From contig CANQOV010000005.1 of assembly GCA_947625575.1 (NCBI GenBank), forward strand, positions 1 to 47,140: a stretch of DNA of 47,140 nt, written 5' to 3'. A program made the translations under genes and the position numbers. Under the pieces are notes generated by a model. It searched no databases. It had not been told where the DNA came from and worked only from the letters and a program-made list of their open reading frames with translations. Numbering within the stretch: the stretch's first letter is position 1; every line of letters starts with the position of its first letter. Below are positions 18,268 to 28,762 of the stretch, piece after piece. Origin of the DNA: an uncultured Bacilli bacterium (GTDB lineage Bacteria; Bacillota_I; Bacilli_A; RF39; UBA660).

Positions 18268-20489
18268 CCCGTTACCTCCTTCTGTTTTAAATAAAATGCT
18301 AATTCTTCGGCAAGACTTTCAATATCCTTATCACTATTATTATTAAAAGTATCAATATTTAAATAAATTGGTCTTATTTCTGCTGGTGTTATATTTTCTT
18401 GAGTTACTCTAGACATAGACAATTCTGGATCTACTGCAGTTGTAACTTCATCTGATAATTCACTCATTGCATTTTGAACGTGTGGAATTGAATCAAGTAT
18501 ACCTTCAGCAGTTCCTAAACCGATATTTAAACCTATCTCATCTTCGAATAATTTTGATGGTGAGTGGATGCCAAATAAATTTTTTATAAAGTCAAATACA
18601 TTACCTACCCACTCTTTAATTTTATCTTTAATCCATTTAAAAGAATCCTTTATACCTTGCCAAAGACCTTTAATTAAATCCAATCCAACTTCTCCCATTT
18701 TAGAAATACCATCTTTCAATCCATTTACTAAAGATGTTATTATCTCGGGAATTTTTGCCACAAGTTTTGGGATTGCTTTTATAAGACCAACTCCCAATTT
18801 TACAGTTAATTCAATTCCTAAAGTTACAAGTTTTGGGAGATTATTGGTAACCGCAGAGATTAATTTTTCTATTATTATTGGAATCTGATCTATTAAAGTA
18901 GGAAGTGCAGATATCAATCCATCACAAAGCCCTAAAATTATTTGGATGCCTGAATCAATGATTAAATCTATATTATCTAAAATCGTGTTAACAACAGTTA
19001 ATAGAGAACTTATAATTATTGGTATCAAACTTGGTATTGCAGATATTAAGCCATTACAAAGTTCTAAAATTATTTGGATGCCTGATGACAAAATTGTTGG
19101 CAAATTTAAAATGATAGCCTGACTCAATGAGTTGATGACCTGTATAATCGCAGGCAATATAACATTTAAATTACTTGTCATCCCATTTATCAGAGTTGTT
19201 ATTAATTGAATACCACTTTGCAGAATAGTTGGCAAATTAGAAGATATAACATTAATTAGGGATGTGATTAAATTGTTCCCAATTTCCATCATTTTTGGAA
19301 TTTGAATAGAAAGATTATTTATAAAATCATTTATATATGTAATAAATTGATTGGTTGCTTCTTCAATTGTACCTTCATCACCGCCCAAAATTGAAGCAAT
19401 TAAATTATTAAATGATCCGCCAATTTCATTAACATCGCCTAAAAGTGATGATAATGCAGGAGCAAAAGCAGAAGCTATTATATTCCCAGTTGATGAAGTA
19501 ATTGTTGAGAATTTCTGCATTTCATCGTCTAATGAGCCTAAAGCTTTTAAACCTTCTGAATTTAAAACAGCACCCATTTTGGATGCTTCTGCTGTTAACT
19601 CATTTATACCTTGACTTCCTAATGCAATTAAAGGATTTAAATCTTGAGCAGATTTACCAAAAATGCTCATAGCTATTGAATTTCTTTCTGTTTCGTTAGA
19701 AATGTTCCCTAAAGCATCAATACACTCCCAATAAACCTCTTCGCTATCTCTTAAATTCCCGTTTGCGTCAGTAACAGAAACACCTAAAGTTTTATAAGCA
19801 TCATTTCCAGCAGCCATTTGCTTAATATTTTTAGCCATTGATGAGGTCAAAGTATCAGTTGAAACATCAACTAATTCACTAACAGCTTGATATTTTTGTA
19901 ATGCTTCTGTACTTAAACCTGTTTGTGTAGACATAGTTAAAATTTCATCAGCATATTTTGCCCCTGATGAAATTGCTCCAGTAAATGCAGAGCCAATTTT
20001 TTCAATACCTGAAACTAAAGATTTTAAACCGTTTGTTAATGCATCACTAATCAAATTTGCTTTTAATACATCTCCAAAAATACTTGTTTTTTCTGATGTT
20101 TTCTCTTCTTCTTCACCAAATTTATTCATTTCTGAAGTCGTACTATCAATCTGATTATTTACTTTTTGGAGTGCTGTTTGATTATCGATTAATGTATTTT
20201 GCCATTTTTGGGCTTCTTTAGAGTCTTCACCATATACTTCAACTGCTTTTTTATGCATTTCATACGAAAGACTAACTTTTTCAGCAAGTTGAGCCTGTTG
20301 TTTTTCTAATATTGACAATTTTGATTGATAAGTCTCTATTGAAGCATTATTACTGTCTAATTGCACGTTTGTTAAATTTAATTGTTTATTCATCGTATTT
20401 ATATTACTTGTAATATCTCTAATCGCAGATAAAGCCTCACTCTGGTCAACACTAAATTGTAAATCTACTCCATCTTTCTTCTTCGCCAT
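18264..20489 (-). CDS. Tail tape measure protein
   Basis: Long coiled-coil N-terminus, repeated hydrophobic segments, ...FIKNLFGIHSPSKLF. Confidence 0.9.
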   Translation of the reverse strand: MAKKKDGVDLQFSVDQSEALSAIRDITSNINTMNKQLNLTNVQLDSNNASIETYQSKLSILEKQQAQLAEKVSLSYEMHKKAVEVYGEDSKEAQKWQNTLIDNQTALQKVNNQIDSTTSEMNKFGEEEEKTSEKTSIFGDVLKANLISDALTNGLKSLVSGIEKIGSAFTGAISSGAKYADEILTMSTQTGLSTEALQKYQAVSELVDVSTDTLTSSMAKNIKQMAAGNDAYKTLGVSVTDANGNLRDSEEVYWECIDALGNISNETERNSIAMSIFGKSAQDLNPLIALGSQGINELTAEASKMGAVLNSEGLKALGSLDDEMQKFSTITSSTGNIIASAFAPALSSLLGDVNEIGGSFNNLIASILGGDEGTIEEATNQFITYINDFINNLSIQIPKMMEIGNNLITSLINVISSNLPTILQSGIQLITTLINGMTSNLNVILPAIIQVINSLSQAIILNLPTILSSGIQIILELCNGLISAIPSLIPIIISSLLTVVNTILDNIDLIIDSGIQIILGLCDGLISALPTLIDQIPIIIEKLISAVTNNLPKLVTLGIELTVKLGVGLIKAIPKLVAKIPEIITSLVNGLKDGISKMGEVGLDLIKGLWQGIKDSFKWIKDKIKEWVGNVFDFIKNLFGIHSPSKLFEDEIGLNIGLGTAEGILDSIPHVQNAMSELSDEVTTAVDPELSMSRVTQENITPAEIRPIYLNIDTFNNNSDKDIESLAEELAFYLKQKEVTG

Positions 20490-20493
20490 ATAA

Positions 20494-21023
20494 TCACCTC
20501 TCTTTAGGATTTTTAATGTAAGAATCCCAACTCATTTTGTTTATATAAACTAAATCCAAAAATCGAATATCAAAATTCCAAAAAGTGTTTTCAGGTATGC
20601 CTGCAATTAATACATAAAGTGTATAAATGTCGGCTAAAGTATTAATTTTTAAATCAGGTATCATATACCTTTTCTTTCCTTTTTTAGATTTTGAAGTTGC
20701 TAATTTTATCGATTTTTGGAAGGCTAGTTTTTTTCGTCGTTATTGTTTCCTATAATATTTGAAAAAATTTCTAAATCACGTTTAAAGTCAAATGTAGAGC
20801 TATCTAAAAATTCTTCATAAGAAAGTGGATTTTCATCATTATTACCACCAAGATATCCAACATACAAAATTTGCATTACTGTTTCGTGATCAATAGTGTG
20901 TTTTGTAGATACAGCAGCAATTAAATCTTTTGCATTAGGATTATTTGATTGAAACTTAAATAAATTTTTATAATTTAATTCAAAATTAATTTCTTTACCA
21001 TTTTTTAAAATATATTTTTTCAT
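20494..21023 (-). CDS. Tail assembly chaperone G-T fusion via -1 frameshift
   Basis: GAA AAA AAC TAG: canonical A_AAA_AAC heptamer at the end of the 99-aa ORF; -1 frame open to 20494 (LAFQKSIKLATSKSKKGKKRYMIPDLKINTLADIYTLYVLIAGIPENTFWNFDIRFLDLVYINKMSWDSYIKNPKER). Confidence 0.85.
20724..21023 (-). CDS. Tail assembly chaperone (gpG-like)
   Basis: 99 aa, between major tail protein and tape measure. Confidence 0.85.
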   Translation of the reverse strand: MKKYILKNGKEINFELNYKNLFKFQSNNPNAKDLIAAVSTKHTIDHETVMQILYVGYLGGNNDENPLSYEEFLDSSTFDFKRDLEIFSNIIGNNNDEKN

Positions 21024-21083
21024 TTTTTCCTCCTTGAAATAAAAAAAATAAGAGGAATAGTAAATATACTATCCCTCAAAAAT

Positions 21084-21662
21084 TTAAGCAGCAGGTGAGG
21101 CTTTCACCAAATCAGGTGAAAAGCTTGTCAACCATTGCTTTTTTACGTCTTCATCTGTAACATCTTTTTCATAAGCCTCATAATAACATTTGTTATTTTT
21201 GTCATATACGGCATTAAACTCTAAACTCAAATATGCTAATTCAGTTTGAGAATTGTCTATGTCCTTAATAAAGCCAGATACATTAGTTAATTTTGGAAAT
21301 GCTATATATTTTTTGTCTGTTCTATCCAAATTATAAACAAGAGCAGCAAATATAAAATTTTTTGAAACTGAATTTTTATCTAATGCGTAAACACCATCTT
21401 TTAAACCTTTATTTGTCAAACCAAAAAGATTTCTTGCTACTATTTTACTAATATGTGCTTCAATAGAAACAGTTAAATAAGATGTTTTTGTTACTGCTTT
21501 TAATTGTTCAATTCCACAGTTTTTAACAACTTTTTGTAATTCTGGCTCAATACTTAATGTACCAACGCAGCCAAATGGCTCGCTTTCTTCTGGCTCATCA
21601 GTTTCACTTAAAAATTGTGCTGATGCTTCTTCGATTAAATATTCTTCATATTCATTGTTCAT
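21084..21662 (-). CDS. Major tail protein
   Basis: Phi13-type tail protein position and composition (GCVGTLSIEPELQ...). Confidence 0.8.
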   Translation of the reverse strand: MNNEYEEYLIEEASAQFLSETDEPEESEPFGCVGTLSIEPELQKVVKNCGIEQLKAVTKTSYLTVSIEAHISKIVARNLFGLTNKGLKDGVYALDKNSVSKNFIFAALVYNLDRTDKKYIAFPKLTNVSGFIKDIDNSQTELAYLSLEFNAVYDKNNKCYYEAYEKDVTDEDVKKQWLTSFSPDLVKASPAA

Positions 21663-22087
21663 TTTAATTTATCCTCCATTTCTTTTTTTAAATTTTCTTG
21701 TAAATCTTGAGCAATTTTTGGAATTGCTTTATTAATACCACGATTCATAAAATCATTAGGTGTTTTGTCAACTGAATTACCTACACCTAAAGCAGGAAAA
21801 ACTAAATAATAAAAAGGATTTGTTGTCATAACAATAAATCCTAAATTTGTATTTTTAGTTTGTAAACTATCGCTTTCTTTGGCGTAAGTTTTAGGCTGAC
21901 CCTTATAATTTTTTTTTCGTGGTTTTGAAGTTGGCATTTCTTGTTTTATTAAATTCATGGTATATTCTGTTGCAACATTATGTAAATACTCATTAATTAC
22001 TTTTTCAGCAACATTTGGTAATGCTTTTATTGAATCTTGTAATTTACTTAACTGTTCAAAATTTTTTAACTCAAATACTGCTTTCAT
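21659..22087 (-). CDS. HK97 gp10-like tail component
   Basis: FEQLSKLQDSIKALPNVAEKVINEYLHNVA; synteny. Confidence 0.75.
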   Translation of the reverse strand: MKAVFELKNFEQLSKLQDSIKALPNVAEKVINEYLHNVATEYTMNLIKQEMPTSKPRKKNYKGQPKTYAKESDSLQTKNTNLGFIVMTTNPFYYLVFPALGVGNSVDKTPNDFMNRGINKAIPKIAQDLQENLKKEMEDKLK

Positions 22088-22422
22088 TTTTTTATAACTC
22101 TCGTAAAAGTTAATTCTAAAGTGTCTACATATTGATTAGTGTTAGGCTTTTGAAAATGACTATAAACACCATCGCCATTTAAAACTAATCCTAATTTTTC
22201 AATGGTGTTTATAATATCTATTTCTAAATAATTATCATTTGAATAATTTTCTGATACCCAAACAAGAGAAATATCTTGATAAAATTTACAATTACTTTTT
22301 CTTATTTTGCTTTCAGTGTAGAAAAAATAATTATAATCTGTTATTTGTTCTTCATAAACAATATCTTTATAAATAGGCAATTTAAATTTTTTTAATGCTT
22401 CAACTATTTCTTCGTTTGTCAT
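22084..22422 (-). CDS. Tail terminator-like protein
   Basis: Synteny. Confidence 0.6.
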   Translation of the reverse strand: MTNEEIVEALKKFKLPIYKDIVYEEQITDYNYFFYTESKIRKSNCKFYQDISLVWVSENYSNDNYLEIDIINTIEKLGLVLNGDGVYSHFQKPNTNQYVDTLELTFTRVIKK

Positions 22423-22753
22423 TTATTATCACCAACTTCAAATACAAATAAGTACTTAACTTATCTGAATCAATTTTGTATATATCATAAATTTCATCTT
22501 CGATTTTAACTTTTGCATTTGGGCTTATTTTCCTAATTGGAATTTTAACTTTTTTGTCTAATGAATAACCTAAAGAATTTGCTAATTCTAAATCTTCGTT
22601 TCTTTTTGATAATTCTGCAAAACAATATAAACTATTAGTTGTAAACGTTTCTCCAATTTTTTTATTTGATTTATCATAAATTGGAGACATAAAACCATAT
22701 TCTAAAACACCATCGTTATAAACCTCGTGATTAAGTTGATTCTTCGTTATCAT
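22400..22753 (-). CDS. Head closure/head-tail adaptor
   Basis: Synteny and size. Confidence 0.6.
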   Translation of the reverse strand: MITKNQLNHEVYNDGVLEYGFMSPIYDKSNKKIGETFTTNSLYCFAELSKRNEDLELANSLGYSLDKKVKIPIRKISPNAKVKIEDEIYDIYKIDSDKLSTYLYLKLVIINDKRRNS

Positions 22754-23009
22754 AAATGGCGTATTTTAACTGTAATTCGAGTATATTTGATTTAAAATTT
22801 TGATCAAAGTATTCTAAAGTATAGTTTCTAACATATCTACAATAATCTTTTAATAATGCTCTTGCTTTTAAATCCTTATCAAAATCAAGAGACACACCTA
22901 CTTTTTCATTTAAGTGTGCCTCTCCTTCTTTTATAATTTGTTCTAAATTATCATTAGTTATTGGCTCATCCCACGTAATCGCTAGATAGCGTTTAACTTC
23001 TTCTAGCAT
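22731..23009 (-). CDS. Head-tail connector (gp6-like)
   Basis: EEVKRYLAITWDEPITNDNLEQIIKEGEAHLNEKVG. Confidence 0.75.
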   Translation of the reverse strand: MLEEVKRYLAITWDEPITNDNLEQIIKEGEAHLNEKVGVSLDFDKDLKARALLKDYCRYVRNYTLEYFDQNFKSNILELQLKYAIYDNEEST

Positions 23010-23022
23010 ATTATCACCTCAA

Positions 23023-24189
23023 TTATGCTGCAGCAACTTCTTTAGTTTTTACTGGATTTTCATCAGTGTTTGTAACAACTACTTTTACTTCACTATCTGC
23101 TTTTAAACCGCTGATATCAAATAAAATAAATGAATCGTTATCAACTGGACGTCCATTTGCAAGCATTTTTGTTACATAAACTCTTTCATCTTCTAAAAAG
23201 TGAACTTCATCTGAATATTCAATTTTTTGATTAGAAGCAACACCTAAAAAATATTTTTGGCTTAATCCCATGATTGCTTTTCCAGTATCAACAACTGATG
23301 ATTCAATAAATTTAATTGGATATGGTAATGTTTGAACGTAAACACCTGCAGAATTTAAAACTAATGTTGATGGTAATATTTTTGTTAGATAATCAAACGG
23401 ATTAACAATAAATATTACATTTGATATTTTTCTTTTACCATCTTTAGTTAATTTTGCAATTTCATTTAAAATTGTTGTAGGCTTAAAATCATTTAATTTT
23501 ACTGCATCTTTTTGTGGATATACTCCTTCTTGAACAGATCCTTTTAAGTTTCTATCCATACCGATTGGCTGTTCTTTACCAGTACCAGTTATAATACCTT
23601 TTTCAAGACCTAATGATAATGCTTCAAACAAGATTGCTCTTATGAAACTTTCAAGCCAAACTGGTCCAAGTTCTAGATAAGATTTACAAATTGGTAAAAA
23701 TGCAGATAATTTATAAACATTTACACTTTCTTTTGAGAAACCACTTGCAATTTCTTTTGTAATTTCTGCACATAATGGACCCCAAACTGCTAAATCAACA
23801 TCGCCATTTCTAATCATCAATTCTGTAATACCAGTTACATTTTGGAATTGAATTTCTGATAATAAAGGATGATTGTCTGCTAAATCTTCAAAAACTCTTT
23901 CAATTGTAGTTGTAGGTAATGTTAAATCTGCCCCAGTTAAAGAGCCATTTACTTTAATTGTTGAAATTAATTTTTCATAATATGCTTTTTCTTTTGAAGT
24001 TAATTGAGCAAAACCTCTTTTACTTAAAATTTCTGCATCATTACTTTCTTTAATCTCCTCATACTTTTCTGCTAAATTTTTTGCAACACTTTCCATGTAC
24101 TCCATAACGGCTTGTGCTTGCTCATCAGGATTATCACTTTTTAATGCTTCCATCATTTTTGCTTTTAAATCTTCTTCAATATTTTTCAT
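23023..24189 (-). CDS. Major capsid protein, HK97 fold
   Basis: Helical delta domain then capsid domain (LTLPTTTIERVFEDLADNHPLLSEIQFQNVTG...GTGKEQPIGM). Confidence 0.92.
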   Translation of the reverse strand: MKNIEEDLKAKMMEALKSDNPDEQAQAVMEYMESVAKNLAEKYEEIKESNDAEILSKRGFAQLTSKEKAYYEKLISTIKVNGSLTGADLTLPTTTIERVFEDLADNHPLLSEIQFQNVTGITELMIRNGDVDLAVWGPLCAEITKEIASGFSKESVNVYKLSAFLPICKSYLELGPVWLESFIRAILFEALSLGLEKGIITGTGKEQPIGMDRNLKGSVQEGVYPQKDAVKLNDFKPTTILNEIAKLTKDGKRKISNVIFIVNPFDYLTKILPSTLVLNSAGVYVQTLPYPIKFIESSVVDTGKAIMGLSQKYFLGVASNQKIEYSDEVHFLEDERVYVTKMLANGRPVDNDSFILFDISGLKADSEVKVVVTNTDENPVKTKEVAAA

Positions 24190-24191
24190 TT

Positions 24192-24896
24192 TTATTTTCC
24201 TCCTATCATTTTCTCTAAAAATATTGTTTTAAATTGCTTCTTTTCTTCTTTTTCTTGCTCTTCTGGTTGTTTAATTGGCATCGCTAATTCCATTTTTTTT
24301 AATTTTTGTAATAATTTTGAAATTGCTAAAGACTGTTGAGCAACATTTTTATTATTTAACTCAATAACTTCATCGGCAAAACCAAGTTGAACACACTCTT
24401 CAGCAGTAAGCCAAGTTTCTTCATCCAAAAGTTTTATTAATTCTTCTTTAGTAATTTTAATTTTGGATAAATAACTTTCAATTGAGGCTGTCATTATTTT
24501 GTCTAAATCATCTGCTTGCTTTCTTAATTCTTTTGAATTGCCCTCTGCATATGTCCAACAATTATGAATCATCATAAATGTGTTTTTTGGCATATAAATT
24601 TTGTCTCCAGCCATGGCAATTACGCTTGCAATAGAACAAGCACAAGAATCAACATAAACATTTACTTTTGCTGGATGATTTTTTAACAAATTATAAATTG
24701 CTATACCAGTAAAAACATCGCCACCATAAGAATTTAAATGAACATTGATTTCTTTTACATTTAAATTTTCAATTGTACTTTTAATTGTTTGTGCTGATAC
24801 ATCACCTTCCCACCAAGCATAAGGAACAATGTCTCCATAAATGTAAATGTCTACGCTTTCATCTGTTTGATTTGCAAGCTGAATAAATTTACTCAT
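24192..24896 (-). CDS. ClpP-like prohead protease
   Basis: VHLNSYGGDVFTGIAIYNLL...CACSIASVIAMAGD...MIHNCW. Confidence 0.92.
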   Translation of the reverse strand: MSKFIQLANQTDESVDIYIYGDIVPYAWWEGDVSAQTIKSTIENLNVKEINVHLNSYGGDVFTGIAIYNLLKNHPAKVNVYVDSCACSIASVIAMAGDKIYMPKNTFMMIHNCWTYAEGNSKELRKQADDLDKIMTASIESYLSKIKITKEELIKLLDEETWLTAEECVQLGFADEVIELNNKNVAQQSLAISKLLQKLKKMELAMPIKQPEEQEKEEKKQFKTIFLEKMIGGK

Positions 24897-26031
24897 CTGT
24901 TTTTTCTCCTTTCATATCCTGATAATTTTTTGTAATATAATGTGCTTTTGCCCAAGCCTCGTTAGTTTCTGGTTGATCAATCAACTTTCTAACTTCATCT
25001 GGGCTGTAACCAATTCTTGTTAAAACATCCATAGAACTAGCAACATCAAAAATATTGATATGTTCAACTCTAGATGTATCTGTTCTTAAATAAGTACCTT
25101 TCAAAAAATTTTCTTTTTTGAAATATTTTCTATTAAATTCTCTATCAATCATTTTTGCTATTGGGTCAACACAAAAAGTTAAAAAGTTGTTCATTTGTAA
25201 TTTGATTTCTGCTAAATCGCCTTTCATTATCCCTTTTGGGATGTTCAAAGCCATAGAGACATAATCAAATGCACCTTCAATACCTTTTTGTACTTCGCTA
25301 ATGCTTATAGGACTTTTAGAAGAATTAGTTTCGTTAAAATCAAGACCTTCCTCAAGAGGTAAAACTGCATTTATTGATTCAAAATAATTTTTAAATTTAT
25401 TTTTTATATAAGTTTGCATTTTTTCTTGGTCTTCAAAACGTTGTGAAAACATACCACTAATTTTTAATTTTCCTCTTATGCCGTTTTGATTTTTATAATC
25501 ATTAATTCCTACGGAAATTAATTGTCCATAAGATAAAAATAATTTATCAATATAAGATTTAATGTCTTGATTGTTTAGTCTTGTGTATATAACTTCATCT
25601 GATGAAAATCTTTTATTAAGTAATATAATTTCATCATGAATTTTTAATGAAACATTATAAAAGACACTTTTTTTAAGTGCCTTACCTTGAACATCAAACG
25701 AATCTGCGACAAATAGTTGGTCATTACTTTGAATAATTAAAGCCTCGTTATCATTAATTAAATGATAAACAAAATCGTTCCAAAATTCTGAAGCATTTTG
25801 ATTAGAATTTGGTTCGATATTAAATAAGTAATAATTACTATTTTTATGTTCTTTATTGTTTTCATACGTTTTAAACTCTGAATTTGAAATTGCTTTTGCT
25901 ATTAAATTTATTGCCGTATTTAAAGCAATCTCTTTATAAATTATTTCGGAAGCAATTGTTCCAAAACACTCTGAATTTATTTCTAGTGTTGTGCCTGAAA
26001 AAATATTTTTTAACCACTGTGATACTTTCAT
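24889..26031 (-). CDS. Portal protein
   Basis: HK97-type portal; NTAINLIAKAISNSEFKTY; synteny. Confidence 0.9.
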   Translation of the reverse strand: MKVSQWLKNIFSGTTLEINSECFGTIASEIIYKEIALNTAINLIAKAISNSEFKTYENNKEHKNSNYYLFNIEPNSNQNASEFWNDFVYHLINDNEALIIQSNDQLFVADSFDVQGKALKKSVFYNVSLKIHDEIILLNKRFSSDEVIYTRLNNQDIKSYIDKLFLSYGQLISVGINDYKNQNGIRGKLKISGMFSQRFEDQEKMQTYIKNKFKNYFESINAVLPLEEGLDFNETNSSKSPISISEVQKGIEGAFDYVSMALNIPKGIMKGDLAEIKLQMNNFLTFCVDPIAKMIDREFNRKYFKKENFLKGTYLRTDTSRVEHINIFDVASSMDVLTRIGYSPDEVRKLIDQPETNEAWAKAHYITKNYQDMKGEKTDE

Positions 26032-26049
26032 TTTTTTCTCATCTCCTTT

Positions 26050-27705
26050 TTAAAAACCAAATGAGTCAAAATTCATATTTTTAATTTCATCATTTGGCAA
26101 TTCATTTTCAATTGTTAATGCGTGAATTAAAGCCATAAAACCATCATTTTTTCTTGACTGATATTCAATTTTGAAATATGTTTTATTGCCTTTGCCATCA
26201 GTTTTCACACCTGTATTGTTTGTATACCATCTCATCATCGGGTCATCTCCATAAACTATTCTATGATTTGCAAAAAGTTCATCAACTAATGGGGCTATTT
26301 GATTATGAGTTATTGGACCACTTCGTACCAAAACCAATCTTCCATCTGGATTTTCTTTAGATACTGCGTAAAAGCCATATTTCTCAAATTCTTCTTTTAA
26401 AATTCTATATCTAAAAACATCTAAAGCAATTTTTTTTATTGAATAATTATTTGCTTGTTCAACAAACCAATTAACAACAATTGAACTTTCAATTGTTGGT
26501 GTATCAAGCATTGTAATTAAACCTTTTTCTTTTGCTAGTGCTAAATCAAATTTTATTAATTGTAAATGTGGACTTTTTGAACATATAAATGTATGATGCT
26601 TTACATATAACTTTCCATTTTTTTTAAACAGTAAAACACAACCACAAAAGTCTTGAACATCAGCATAGTCTAAACCTCCAACGCACACTTCTCCATCTAA
26701 ATTTGGAAAAGTTTGATTTGTCGCTGCAATATTCTCCCAATTTGTAACTATTTGAGCCTCATTTTTTTCTGGTATGTTCATCCTCTTTGTTAAAAATTCA
26801 TACTTTCTACTTGGGATTTTTTTCTGTTCAATGTATTGTTTATTTATTTCATCTTTTAAAACTGGAAAGAAATCAATTGCTGGATTTGATTTAATCCATA
26901 ATTTTGGATTATCTATTTCTTTAACATCATCAAGTTCACACAAAAAAGGAAAGTAACCTAATTCATTACTTTCTCCTTGTAAAATTTGACTACATATTTC
27001 TAATAATTCATCTAAAGGTCCATCACGAACTATTCCTTGAGTTGTAATAATTATTGTTCTTGGATGTGGTATTTTTCCTAAACAACTATTGAAAACATTT
27101 ACTTGTTTTAAATCTTGATAAGCATGATATTCATTAAAAAGTATAAGCCCTGATTTTTTACCATCTTTTGTTTTAGAATTTGATGTGTTGTACCTCAAAA
27201 CTGAATTAGTTTCATAATTAACAATTTTCTCTTGACTAACATAAAATTTATCTTTGAATCTATCTTTATTTGATGATAACATTTCATAAACAATATCAAA
27301 TGTTCCTTGTGCTTGCTCCTCACTGGTTGCGACTATGTCTATATTATAATTTTTTATTCCATAAAGTGGCGTTTGAAGAAAATTTAAAAGTGGGGCTATC
27401 ATACCATCTTTACCATTACCTCTTCCCATCATTATTACAAAAGTTCTAAAAATTGGAACATCATCTTTATACATAAAAATGAAAGCGTATATGAATTTTT
27501 GAAATGGGAATAATTCATAATACCACTTCTTGCAATAATCTAAACACTTTTTATATGTTTTCTTATCAAAATAGATATCTTCTCTTTTTAAAGTTGGTTC
27601 AACAATGTTTTGAATTAGTAGCCATCTTTTTTTATTAATTTTATCTGGATTAGAATAACACCATCTTAAATAATCATTTATTTCTTTACAAATAATCTTC
27701 ATCAA
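26050..27705 (-). CDS. Terminase large subunit
   Basis: FVIMMGRGNGKDGMIAP Walker-type motif, LILFNEYHAY, nuclease domain. Confidence 0.93.
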   Translation of the reverse strand: MMKIICKEINDYLRWCYSNPDKINKKRWLLIQNIVEPTLKREDIYFDKKTYKKCLDYCKKWYYELFPFQKFIYAFIFMYKDDVPIFRTFVIMMGRGNGKDGMIAPLLNFLQTPLYGIKNYNIDIVATSEEQAQGTFDIVYEMLSSNKDRFKDKFYVSQEKIVNYETNSVLRYNTSNSKTKDGKKSGLILFNEYHAYQDLKQVNVFNSCLGKIPHPRTIIITTQGIVRDGPLDELLEICSQILQGESNELGYFPFLCELDDVKEIDNPKLWIKSNPAIDFFPVLKDEINKQYIEQKKIPSRKYEFLTKRMNIPEKNEAQIVTNWENIAATNQTFPNLDGEVCVGGLDYADVQDFCGCVLLFKKNGKLYVKHHTFICSKSPHLQLIKFDLALAKEKGLITMLDTPTIESSIVVNWFVEQANNYSIKKIALDVFRYRILKEEFEKYGFYAVSKENPDGRLVLVRSGPITHNQIAPLVDELFANHRIVYGDDPMMRWYTNNTGVKTDGKGNKTYFKIEYQSRKNDGFMALIHALTIENELPNDEIKNMNFDSFGF

Positions 27706-28051
27706 TTGATTTCTTCTTTGGTTTTTTCAATTGCGGCATTTCTTTTTGTGGTGTTAAATTCAATGCAAATAAAAGTTTTAACATTTGCTGATTAACTTTC
27801 ACCAATTCAGAAACACTATCATTTTTCTTTTTTCCTTTTTGTCCTCCGCCGTTGTCATAAACCACAACAACTCCTCTTGATTTTATATCATTTGACAAGC
27901 CTTCTTTTGTCAGCCACAAATTCATATAATCATCGATTAAATCTTCAAAATATTTTCCTATACATCCAGAATTTTCTAATTTTTGATTTAAATCTTCTTT
28001 TATCTTATTAAATTTTTCAATATCGTATTTTATTTTAATTGTTTTAGCCAT
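27686..28051 (-). CDS. Terminase small subunit (P27-like)
   Basis: Small protein directly upstream of TerL; DDYMNLWLTKEGLSNDIKSRGVVV. Confidence 0.8.
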   Translation of the reverse strand: MAKTIKIKYDIEKFNKIKEDLNQKLENSGCIGKYFEDLIDDYMNLWLTKEGLSNDIKSRGVVVVYDNGGGQKGKKKNDSVSELVKVNQQMLKLLFALNLTPQKEMPQLKKPKKKSIDEDYL

Positions 28052-28099
28052 ATTATCATCACCCCAATCACATATTTCAATACCATATATCGGAAAATA

Positions 28100-28162
28100 T
28101 TACCCCGCCCCCGTTGTAACCCCTCCCAAAAAAACTTTAAATTTTTTTTAAGGGGGGCTATA
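28100..28162. promoter_or_regulatory. Candidate cos/packaging site
   Basis: GC-rich island ACCCCGCCCCCGTTGTAACCCCTCCC plus A/T palindrome and GGGGGG, non-coding, adjacent to terminase genes. Confidence 0.45.
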
Positions 28163-28192
28163 TATTTGTAACACTTCTGTATAAAAATATAT

Positions 28193-28429
28193 TTACTTTA
28201 TTTTTCTATACTCATCTAATATATAATCAATTGTTTCATTATCAGTTTGTAAAACTCTAGATATTCTTCTATAGCTAATTGCATTTGGTATTTCATGTGT
28301 TAAATACTTTGATCCACATGTTTCACAAATTGATAATTTAATTATTTTGTGAGCTAACATTGTTATTTCATCGAAGTATTTTTCTTTGTCTTCTTCTTTT
28401 AATTTTTTTAAATTATCTATTGTATACAA
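28193..28429 (-). CDS. Phage hypothetical protein
   Basis: Complete ORF between HNH and TerS. Confidence 0.5.
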   Translation of the reverse strand: MYTIDNLKKLKEEDKEKYFDEITMLAHKIIKLSICETCGSKYLTHEIPNAISYRRISRVLQTDNETIDYILDEYRKIK

Positions 28430-28435
28430 AATGAA

Positions 28436-28762
28436 CTACCACCTTTCTTCATTAATGAATTTTTGATTACTTATATGCACTTTGTTATCTAAAATATTAT
28501 GATGTCTAATACATACTGTTTCTAGATTATCATTATCAAGTGCAAGTTCTGGAAATTTTTTAAGTTCCTTTTTGTGATGAACATCAAGTTTCTTATTATC
28601 TAATTTTGTAGTAACTAAACCTTCTCGCTTGCACTCTTGACACTCAAAGTTATCTCTTTGTAATATTTCATTAACTTTATTTTTCCAAATTCTGCTGTGA
28701 TAAAATTTATCTATGTTCCCTGAATTAATTAGTCCTTTAATCCAAGAAGTTAAATTATTCAT
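28436..28762 (-). CDS. HNH endonuclease
   Basis: CQECKREG...LDVHHKKELKKFPELALDNDNLETVCIRHHNI; start at 28762 gives ATGA overlap with the upstream small ORF. Confidence 0.88.
   Translation of the reverse strand: MNNLTSWIKGLINSGNIDKFYHSRIWKNKVNEILQRDNFECQECKREGLVTTKLDNKKLDVHHKKELKKFPELALDNDNLETVCIRHHNILDNKVHISNQKFINEERW

Noticed and set aside
18264-20489. Internal repeats in the tape measure gene as a novel repeat system
   Set aside because: Repeated hydrophobic segments are normal for tape measure proteins.
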